Positions 34,656 through 42,736 of a DNA stretch of 42,736 nucleotides are shown in pieces. The DNA is from Porphyromonas gulae DSM 15663 (lineage in GTDB: Bacteria; Bacteroidota; Bacteroidia; Bacteroidales; Porphyromonadaceae): contig NZ_KB899171.1 of NCBI RefSeq assembly GCF_000378065.1, positions 1 through 42,736 of the forward strand, read 5' to 3'. The notes below the pieces were generated by a model, which saw only the letters and a list, made by a program, of their open reading frames with translations, was not told the origin of the DNA and did not search any database. The position numbers and the translations under genes are program-made. Every line of letters begins with the position of its first letter. The first letter of the stretch is position 1.

Positions 34656-35938
34656 AACATATCTGCTTATACTTCCAAATACATCAGCCGTTTCGTCTGA
34701 AACGATACCGTTTTTTCGACATCGGGAACGACCATTACTACTACGATGACTTCCGCAATGAAGAGATCATGCGACGGATCACACAGAAGTGCTATCTGCC
34801 GGCCAATCTGCTTTTGAAGGAAATCATTGCCAAGCATCCCGAATTTCGAGTAGCATTTTCTATTTCCGGCACTGCTTTGGAACAGCTGGAATCCTATTCG
34901 CCTGAAGCTTTGGACACCTTCAGGGATTTGGCCGAAACGGGCTGTGTAGAATTTCTGGCCGAAACCTACGCTCATTCCCTTTCGTCGCTCTATGATCCCG
35001 AAGAGTTTTACAACCAGACGATGATCCACAGCCGTCGGATCGAAGAGCTGTTCGGCGTAAAACCCCGGGTGCTGCGCAATACAGAGTTGATCTTCTCCGA
35101 CGACATTGCCACCCAAGTGGCGGAGATGGGCTTTCAAGGGATGCTCACGGAAGGAGCCAAGCACATACTCGGATGGAAGAGTCCGAACTATCTGTACAAG
35201 GCCGGAGCTGCTCCGGAGCTGTCTCTCTTGCTCCGCAATCCGAGGCTGAGCAATGCCATCAGTGCCATGTTCACCCGCTACGACTGGAACGAATATCCGC
35301 TGACGGCAGACAAGATGATCCGTTGGATCCAAGAGACTCCCGAAGAGGAGCAGATATTCAATCTCTTCATGAACTACGAAGTCTTGGGATCGCTCCATCC
35401 GCAGGAGTCGGGTATTTTCGATTTCTTCCGTGCACTCCCTTCATTGGCGGAGAAGAGCGAACAGGTCAAGTTCGCCACGCCATCGGAGTTGATAGAGTCC
35501 TACAGCCCCGTAGCCAAGTTCTCCTCCATCTACCCTATAAGCTGGGTGGGGGAAGAAAAAGATACCGGCACGTGGCTGGGCAATGTGCTGCAACAGGGAG
35601 CACGCGACAAACTCGAACAATGGGGCGAACGTGTACGTATGATCGACGATCAGCGTATGCTACAGGACTGGCTCTATCTACAGAGTGCCGACCACTTCTA
35701 CTATATGAAAACTCGTGGCGGAGACGCCGGCAACTTCAGCCCGTACGAAACGCCTTACGATGCTTTCAACAACTATATGAATGTGCTCAGCGACTTCCTG
35801 CTTCGTGTAGAAGCCCGCTACCCTTCTACGATAGAAAACGAAGAGCTGAAAGCCTTGCTGACCACAATCAGAAATCAGGATAAACAAATCAAAAAATTAG
35901 AAGAGACAATCAAACGTCAAAAAACGAAAACAGCATGA
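34652..35938 (+). CDS. GH57 alpha-amylase-like protein
   Basis: The 428-aa protein is a family GH57 (beta/alpha)7-barrel protein. Region 1 reads IHQPFRL (about 10-16), region 2 AETYAHSLSSLYD, and region 3 RNTELIFSDD with the candidate nucleophile Glu145. Region 4, where active relatives carry an Asp as acid/base in an Asp-Tyr-Glu-X-X-Gly context, here reads FMNYEVLG, so Asn241 replaces the Asp (codon AAC at 35372-35374). The C-terminal third ends in a lysine-rich coiled coil. The gene overlaps the GT4 gene by 4 bp. It may be an inactive or repurposed glucan-binding partner, or an enzyme using another residue. Confidence 0.85.
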   Translation: MKHICLYFQIHQPFRLKRYRFFDIGNDHYYYDDFRNEEIMRRITQKCYLPANLLLKEIIAKHPEFRVAFSISGTALEQLESYSPEALDTFRDLAETGCVEFLAETYAHSLSSLYDPEEFYNQTMIHSRRIEELFGVKPRVLRNTELIFSDDIATQVAEMGFQGMLTEGAKHILGWKSPNYLYKAGAAPELSLLLRNPRLSNAISAMFTRYDWNEYPLTADKMIRWIQETPEEEQIFNLFMNYEVLGSLHPQESGIFDFFRALPSLAEKSEQVKFATPSELIESYSPVAKFSSIYPISWVGEEKDTGTWLGNVLQQGARDKLEQWGERVRMIDDQRMLQDWLYLQSADHFYYMKTRGGDAGNFSPYETPYDAFNNYMNVLSDFLLRVEARYPSTIENEELKALLTTIRNQDKQIKKLEETIKRQKTKTA

Positions 35939-36411
35939 AAAAAGTAATTTTTAGTCTGGCTATCATCTTGGCCGGCATATTCTCCATGAATGCTCAGAGT
36001 GCTATCCGCAAGGGCGACGTTTCGCTCAACGTCGGTATGGGTATCGGTTCTCATCACGGATCGGCTGCATTTATGCCCACTGTAGACCTCGAAACCGGCA
36101 TCATCAGCGGTCTTGCCAGAGGCAAAGGTGCCATTACCGTAGGAGGTCGCCTTGGTTATTACGGCACGGAGCACGATTTCTCGGCCATCATTTTAGCCAC
36201 TAAATTGGACTTTCATTATCAGCTGGCTTCTGCTGTCGATGGCTATTTAGGTCAGACTCTGGGAGGCTATTTCGGCAATGATACCGGCTTTGTCTACGGT
36301 ATTCATCTCGGAGCACGCTTCTTTGTCCAGCGCGATTTTGCACTGTTCTCGGAAGTATCGGCCGGTTGGGCTACTCCCTATGTCATGGTAGGGGTTAGTT
36401 TCAGACTATAA
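35935..36411 (+). CDS. small outer-membrane beta-barrel-like protein
   Basis: The 158-aa protein has a signal peptide (about 1-20, ending SMNAQ). Its mature part consists of alternating strands rich in Gly and aromatics (ITVGGRLGYYG, VDGYLGQTLGGYFG, FVYGIHLGARFFV) and ends in a terminal Phe-Arg-Leu after VGVSF. That is compatible with a small OmpW/OmpX-like barrel. It overlaps the GH57 gene by 4 bp (ATGA) and so is translated with the cytoplasmic glucan genes, an unexpected combination. No specific function can be given. Confidence 0.7.
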   Translation: MKKVIFSLAIILAGIFSMNAQSAIRKGDVSLNVGMGIGSHHGSAAFMPTVDLETGIISGLARGKGAITVGGRLGYYGTEHDFSAIILATKLDFHYQLASAVDGYLGQTLGGYFGNDTGFVYGIHLGARFFVQRDFALFSEVSAGWATPYVMVGVSFRL

Positions 36412-36593
36412 CAGAGAATCCTTTTGGTCTTTCCTCCACCGCTTTCGACATGTGATACGGGCAAACTTGCTGAACAACATATTTTTTCCTTTGGCGGTTT
36501 ATTCGATTTGCACGACTTTTGCGGACGGTAAGCTCAAGATCTTCTGAAAAACCTGAGAACCCATTTGCTATTGAAATTGAAATGAATCCACAA

Positions 36594-36641
36594 GAGGCTG
36601 CCTCTCGGAACAGTTCCGAAAGAGGCAGCTTCTCTTTTTTT
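36594..36641. terminator. terminator of the glucan operon
   Basis: A long stem built from GAGGCTGCCTCTCGGAAC and GTTCCGAAAGAGGCAGCTTC with a minimal loop is followed by T7. It lies between converging genes; on the minus strand it sits behind the frameshifted receptor gene. Confidence 0.9.
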
Positions 36642-36694
36642 AGATCGATTCCTATTTGCAAAGGGTTTCCTTGTCCAGCAAGAAAAAAAGAAGA

Positions 36695-38987
36695 TTACAA
36701 ACTGATTCCTTCCTCTTTACTTTTGATAACATTTTCAAGTCTGATCTTCTTGTTGCTATTCTTACGTAAAGTATATCTGATTAGTACCCAAGGGCAAAAA
36801 GAAACATCGGTCATCCTAACCTTGTGATAAGAGTTAAATGATCCAGTTTGAGTAAATGTTTCGTTGCTTAGTGTTCTGACAAAGTTCTGAAGAGCTATGG
36901 CTATATATAGGTTAGGAGTGATATTGTAATTTACCTGATATTGTGCATATATAGGAGATAAATATTTTGTCTGAGTATATGGAGTATAGGTATAATCACT
37001 CCATGAAATATCTCCACCTAATGTCCATTTGTTCAAAAATAGCCAAAGACCAGCATTTACAGACCAACTATGCTTAGCCTCAAAACCCGTAAAATAATCT
37101 GTATTTCGAGTTCCTCCCACATAGCAGTTTCCCTTTCTATTTTTCATGTTATAGCGGAGATTAGTGCCCCATGCAAGACGAGCGAATTTACCACTGTTTC
37201 TGAATGTATTGATTTGTATATTATCTTCCAAATATGCATATGGCTCAATGACATCGGTAAATAGGTTGTATAAAACATTCGGAGAAAAAGTAAATTGATG
37301 CACCTTCAATGTATAAGAGCCTTGTATACTGTGTTGTTGCTGTGGTGTCAAGGCAGAGTTTCCCTTGACAATAACCAGAGGATCGGTAGAAGTATTGTAA
37401 GGGTTAAGTTGTCCTTCAGTAGGTGCCTGATTCGTCAGTTTGTAGCTCAAACGAACATTATTTTTCTTATTGAATTGGTAATTCGTAGACAAGGAAAGGC
37501 GTGGTCTGATATAATTGTTGGTTTCTGTAGCAGCTTGTAGATATACATATTCTAATCCACCAGAGACCATATACATCCATGCACCCATTCTTCCACCATA
37601 TCCTGCATATAGATATTCATCCCACCTACGATGTTTGAAAACTGGCAGATTTTCATTCTTCTTCTATGTTATCATGGATGACTCTAGTATTACTGCCTAT
37701 CAGCAAACTACTACCATTATCCCATATTTTTGAATAGGTGATGTCTAAATTAGCAGAAGAACGGCTATTATCATAGATGTATTCATTCAGATAATTTCGA
37801 CTTTGATACTCCTCCTGACGCTGACCATTATTGTCATTACCATTTCGGTTATATCCAAACATTACTTCCAAATTGGAGGCTTTTGAGAAATCATGTTTGT
37901 AGTATAGGCCAGCGGTAATGACATAACTATCATTTTGATTTGTAGATCTGTACAAAAAGCTCATGTCATTTGTTGTTTTCAATGAGCCACTCCCCCATGT
38001 TTCTTGTTTCTGTTTCGTAGTGATACCATAGAGCTGTGCAGCCATATAATCTTTTTCGGAAAGACTCCACTTTAAAATCAATTCTCCCAACAAACTCTGT
38101 TTATTATTCCGAGAAGTACCCGAAGCTTTTTTAAAGTAGTTAGTATTCTTTTGCCACATTTCGATTTGAGAGTCATCATTGTATGTTCCACTCAAAGAAG
38201 CACGTCCATATAGTGAGATTTTAGAGTTACCCACTTCGAAATATCCAACACCAAATCCTTCACGTATAGGTATATCTGTACGTGCAGCCACTTGATAAAA
38301 TTGATATGGATTGCGCTTTGGCTTCAGCTTTATATTAAGAAGGGTCTTAATTCCTTTCTGTAGGTATTTGGCATTTACTACATCAACTATTTCTACCGAT
38401 AAAATGTCCTGCGGATCAATAGGGGTAATACCTGTATTGACTAATTTTCCATCAATCAGGACATATGGCGATGTACCATCATCCAACTTTACTGATTGCA
38501 AAGCTTGGTTTACCCTCAGTCGGGGTATCTCACTCAATGCTTTATATGGATCACCACTCTTTTTAGCATTAGAAGACAAGTAATAAATTTCTCCGGTAGC
38601 CGTTTGTTTTCTGCGTTCTGCAGTCACTACGACCTCATCCAAAGTATGATCCAAATCCTTTAGCAAAAGGAATTCTAAATTTGTAATATCCTTGTCCAAA
38701 TGATAGAAGTTTTCTTGTTCAGAAAAACCCAACAAGCTGATTGATAAAAAATAATCACCCTGTGGTATCTTGCTTAAGCCAAAATTCCCCTGCTCATTTG
38801 TCAGACCCATTGCTACTATAGAGTCTTTGGAAGAAAGGAGTATTTGAACATCCTTAAGAGGCTTTTTATCCCGATCAATAACCCTCCCCGAAATCTTATA
38901 TTGAGCAAAAAGTGTAGTTACACTAATTCCTGATAAAAAGAGGATCAAGCAGCTGAATCTAAGTATTATAAAGATTTTCTTTACCAT
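36695..38987 (-). pseudogene. TonB-dependent-receptor-like outer-membrane protein, frameshifted
   Basis: The N-terminal piece (38987-37653, 444 aa) has a signal peptide (about 1-29), a carboxypeptidase-like regulatory domain (YKISGRVIDRDKKPLKDVQI, about 30-110), a plug-like segment (LDEVVVTAERRKQTATGEIYYL; SPYVLIDGKLVNTG) and the first barrel strands. It stops at TGA 37653-37655. The barrel continues one frame over as NENLPVFKHRRWDEYLYAGYGG and runs to 36695. The frames can only meet between about 37653 and 37666, at (GAA)3 on the minus strand, where one extra base or two missing bases would explain the break. Restored, it would be about 765 aa, normal for this OMP_b-brl_3-type family. The gene is clearly more AT-rich than its neighbours, which suggests acquisition. 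A sequencing error is possible. Confidence 0.8.
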
Positions 38988-39111
38988 TGGAGTTCGACAA
39001 TATTACGAAGCCTCTTGCTTCTAAACAAGATGAAGCTCAACTAACATTTAAGTATTACATTCTGTTTCGGGGTTTATTCCTTTCGGGCTATGTCGCAAAG
39101 CGATACTGCTA

Positions 39112-40131
<1,020 letters not shown>

Positions 40132-40216
40132 CTACTCTGTTTTTCTATTTGATATGCTTCCCAAAAACTCGGAGAGACAGGCTCTGGTACAAAGTCTGAG
40201 CCTCTTCTTTTCTCAT

Positions 40217-40224
40217 TACCTTTG
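40217..40224 (+). promoter_or_regulatory. -7 box upstream of the lamin-tail gene
   Basis: TACCTTTG matches TAnnTTTG, 94 nt before the ATG at 40318. No TTG at the expected spacing. Confidence 0.4.
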
Positions 40225-40317
40225 CTGTCCTTGGTGAGAATAATACCCTAAAGTATTGTTCTAAAGGAATGCACAAAAATACGGAAAAACCACGCTTAGA
40301 AACAAACAATAAAATCC

Positions 40318-41877
40318 ATGATACGTCGTCTTACCGTTTGGCTTTTCTTGCTGAGCGTCATGTGTCCGCCCCTTTCGGCTCAGTGGACTGAAAATTTCGA
40401 CCACATAACAGCTCTGACCTCTCCACCTTGGCGAGGACATATCGCAGACTTTGCTATCATCAAAAAACAGCTCAAGCTCCATGTGGAATATCCCGAGGAC
40501 GTGAACGAATCGCGCATAGCCATCACAGTCCCGTACTTCAAGACTACGACATGGAAAGGCGATGTCAAGCTGGACTTCCGCCCCACCCTCAATAACTACC
40601 TCTACTGTTATCTGTACTGCTACCGGGAGATCAGCGACTCCGAGTTCGACTACGTAGCTCTTCGCTGGGGTGGCGGCTCGAAAGGAGTGGATCTGCTCGA
40701 TGTCCGACTCCGCGTTCTCCCTTCAGGCGAGAGCAGCATCGTCCGCTCCGACATTCTTATCGATGGCAGTACATATCCGCTGGGGACTAAGCCATCCACG
40801 AGCTTCACGGTCACATACGCAGTCGGTAGCGGCTGGCAACTCCGGATCAATGGAGCCAATGATACCGGCAATGAGACCGTCCTTATCGGAAGCTCTTCTT
40901 TCGATGTCGAATCCCCTTTCTCATCGGGAGGCCTCGGCATCGACTGCCTCTACACCAAAAGCCGATCCAAAGCTTTCACTTTCGACAACCTCAGTGTCAC
41001 GGAAGGCACTGCATCTCCACCCGAAGAAGAGGAAGAAGAGCCAACTTCACTTGGGAAACCTACACTCAACGAACTGATGGCCAACCCACTGGAAGGAGGA
41101 AGCGAATACATCGAACTATACAACCCCACGGACAAACCTGTCGTTCCCTCTAAATTCGCCATAGGCATACTCAGCAATGGCAGCTACACCACCACAACTG
41201 CATTGCCTGCTGTAGCCGATACGCTCTACCCGGGACAATACATCGTCTTCGCCAAGAAGAGTGAGGGTGTCACCGAATTCTACCCCCAAGCGCAAAATGT
41301 AGTCACGATGAGCAACCTGCCCCGGCTGGCCAATAAGGGCTTTACGATCGGTCTGTTCGAGGAAGGCCTCGATCAACCTCTCGAAGAAGTCGTCTACTCT
41401 CCTCAAATGCTCGGAGAAGGAAACGTAACGAGACGAGGAGTATCACTTGAGCGTATCTCCTTCGAGACTCCGGCATCCGATCCGGCCAACTGGGCAGGCG
41501 GACTCCAATCGGCAGGATATGCCACTCCCGGCTACCTCAACTCCCAATCCTCCGGCGCAGATACCACCCAGTTGGGACTGTCCGAAGACGAAACGGAAGG
41601 AAACGGGAAAAGCTACCTTCCACCTGCAAGCATCGCCGAGGAAGTTCTCCACCTCCCGAAAGGCTCGCTATGTGGCAGTGCTATCTATCTGATGTCCGCA
41701 AAAACGGTCAAATACATGGATGGGACAGCCACCAAACGATGGTGTCGCAAATTCTCCGAAGGGAAGGATCTGGGTGAGTCCATAGGCTTGCCTACCGGCT
41801 ATTCCTACGTGATTGTCGTATGGATTCAGCGGCCGGATAGCATGGTCTACGCTCGAAAGTGTATCGTTACGCTCTAA
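40318..41877 (+). CDS. secreted lamin-tail-domain protein
   Basis: The 519-aa protein has a signal peptide (about 1-21, ending PPLSAQ). A beta-rich N-terminal domain (about 22-228, many aromatic strands, jelly-roll-like) is followed by an acidic linker ([12 protein letters not shown]) and a lamin-tail domain starting [28 protein letters not shown] (about 243-375). It ends in a last domain, [24 protein letters not shown] plus a short strand. That ending recalls the type IX secretion C-terminal signal (LPxGxYxVxV...KxxV) in divergent form. If so, it is exported to the surface. Role unknown; lamin-tail domains in bacteria often accompany surface or nuclease proteins. Confidence 0.75.
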   Translation: MIRRLTVWLFLLSVMCPPLSAQWTENFDHITALTSPPWRGHIADFAIIKKQLKLHVEYPEDVNESRIAITVPYFKTTTWKGDVKLDFRPTLNNYLYCYLYCYREISDSEFDYVALRWGGGSKGVDLLDVRLRVLPSGESSIVRSDILIDGSTYPLGTKPSTSFTVTYAVGSGWQLRINGANDTGNETVLIGSSSFDVESPFSSGGLGIDCLYTKSRSKAFTFDNLSVTEGTASPPEEEEEEPTSLGKPTLNELMANPLEGGSEYIELYNPTDKPVVPSKFAIGILSNGSYTTTTALPAVADTLYPGQYIVFAKKSEGVTEFYPQAQNVVTMSNLPRLANKGFTIGLFEEGLDQPLEEVVYSPQMLGEGNVTRRGVSLERISFETPASDPANWAGGLQSAGYATPGYLNSQSSGADTTQLGLSEDETEGNGKSYLPPASIAEEVLHLPKGSLCGSAIYLMSAKTVKYMDGTATKRWCRKFSEGKDLGESIGLPTGYSYVIVVWIQRPDSMVYARKCIVTL

Positions 41878-41898
41878 GCCGGCACCGACAATTTTTCT

Positions 41899-41906
41899 TA
41901 TTTTTG
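41899..41906 (+). promoter_or_regulatory. -7 box upstream of efp
   Basis: TATTTTTG matches TAnnTTTG and gives a leader of about 95 nt before the ATG at 42008. Confidence 0.45.
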
Positions 41907-42007
41907 CACCTGCAACAGGGGGCTTAGCCTGCATTCCGAAGGATCGGCAGCATTTCGATAACCGCCCCCTACCCCTTTCGTCATCAATAAAAAACGATTA
42001 TACCCAA

Positions 42008-42574
42008 ATGGCTACAACTGCAGACTTTCGCAACGGCATGTGTCTCGAAATAGAGGGACAGTACTACTTCATCGTCGAATTCCTACACGTCAAGCCCGGC
42101 AAAGGCCCGGCTTTCGTCCGTACCAAACTCAAAAACGTGGCTACAGGACGTATCCTCGATAAGACTTGGAACAGCGGCGTTAAGGTCGAAGAAGTCAGAA
42201 TAGAACGACGCCCTTATCAGTACCTCTATCAGGATGAGATGGGATACAACTTCATGCACCCCGAAACCTTCGAGCAGATCACCATACCCGGTGCAAGCAT
42301 CGACGGCGTTCAGTTCCTCAAAGACGGCGATATGGTCGAAGCCATGGTACATGCCGCCAGCGAAACGGTACTCACCTGCGAACTGCCTCCGCACGTTAAG
42401 CTGCGCGTGACCTACACCGAGCCGGGACTCAAGGGCGACACCGCCACCAACACGCTGAAGCCCGCTACCGTGGAGACGGGAGCAGAAGTACGCGTACCCC
42501 TCTTCATTCAGGAGGGAGAGCTCATCGAAGTGGATACCCGCGACGGCTCCTACATCGGTAGAATAAAAGAATAA
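42008..42574 (+). CDS. efp: translation elongation factor P
   Basis: EF-P relieves ribosome stalling at polyproline stretches. The 188-aa protein has the three-domain layout: an N-terminal KOW-like domain with [16 protein letters not shown] (the modifiable Lys lies in the PGKGPA loop), a middle OB fold ([22 protein letters not shown]), and the C-terminal signature region [30 protein letters not shown]. The frame is open 65 codons further upstream, but the ATG at 42008 gives exact family length. A terminator follows. Confidence 0.97.
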   Translation: MATTADFRNGMCLEIEGQYYFIVEFLHVKPGKGPAFVRTKLKNVATGRILDKTWNSGVKVEEVRIERRPYQYLYQDEMGYNFMHPETFEQITIPGASIDGVQFLKDGDMVEAMVHAASETVLTCELPPHVKLRVTYTEPGLKGDTATNTLKPATVETGAEVRVPLFIQEGELIEVDTRDGSYIGRIKE

Positions 42575-42605
42575 AGCTGACAAGGGAACCTCTCCCACAC
42601 GACAA

Positions 42606-42662
42606 AAAGCAAAGCACCCGCTCGGAGTTCGACAGGAACTTTGGCGGGTGCTTTGCTTTTTT
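42606..42662 (+). terminator. terminator of efp
   Basis: AAAGCAAAGCACCCGC (42606-42621) pairs with GCGGGTGCTTTGCTTT (42644-42659) and is followed by T residues. Confidence 0.92.
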
Positions 42663-42712
42663 ATGCTTCCATGAAAGACGTCTTCGGCTTCTTTCCCCCA
42701 TCGAATGGCTGA

Positions 42713-42736
42713 CGATCTATATATAAAACGTTTTCG
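42713..42736. repeat. start of a 22-bp-period array D (truncated by window end)
   Basis: CGATCTATATATAAAACGTT plus TT (42713-42734) matches units 2 and 4 of array A. The next two bases (CG) would open a second unit exactly 22 bp on. ATGGC precedes it, as ATGnC precedes arrays A, B and C. Confidence 0.65.

Overview
The window is chromosomal DNA of a Bacteroidota bacterium, almost certainly Porphyromonas gingivalis. Three things point there: the protein repertoire (a class I fumarase, DUF5687 permease, ftsK followed by a LolA-like gene, a Cys-tailed SlyD and a sigma/anti-sigma/Spy-like trio), repeated promoter boxes of the Bacteroidota form TAnnTTTG (best cases with TTG 19-20 nt upstream), and the density of insertion-sequence and short-repeat debris. 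The species call is from recognition, not a search.

Layout. 1-1300: the 5' part of an IS transposase (minus strand) abuts a TIR-domain gene that has lost its N-terminal half, apparently a defence-type gene broken by the IS. 1330-5750: mnmE (minus), then a 700-bp spacer with an orphan terminator and a 22-bp-period repeat array, then an ECF sigma factor, a putative anti-sigma membrane protein, a Spy-like periplasmic protein and slyD. 5900-12600: aroC, a C69 dipeptidase, tRNA-Arg(CCU), a CapD/WbpM-type sugar-nucleotide dehydratase and a PBP4-type DD-carboxypeptidase. 12900-18340: a 2[4Fe-4S] ferredoxin too short for routine ORF lists, a second 22-bp array, then dnaX, fumarase, and a FabK-like reductase coupled to a small CWC cysteine-rich protein (all minus). 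19000-22800: ftsK, a LolA-like carrier and a small secreted protein. 22900-28600: galK and galM (minus), a third 22-bp array, and pckA/pgk diverging from a shared 300-bp region. 28700-30930: a two-gene ABC exporter. 31400-36400: a tightly coupled alpha-glucan operon (debranching enzyme, GT4 glucan synthase, GH57 protein, small outer-membrane protein) joined by 4-bp ATGA overlaps. 36700-42700: a frameshifted AT-rich TonB-receptor-like gene, asd, a secreted lamin-tail protein and efp. The last 24 bases open another 22-bp array.

Functional themes are gluconeogenesis and polyglucan storage (pckA, pgk, fumarase, glycogen operon), peptide use (C69 dipeptidase), envelope building (CapD, PBP4, LolA, outer-membrane proteins) and housekeeping genes. 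The most unusual items are the modular 22-bp arrays whose palindromic cores are uniform within a locus but differ between loci sharing the same ends, two copies of a long-palindrome element, the IS-broken TIR gene, and a GH57 protein with Asn where the catalytic Asp is expected.
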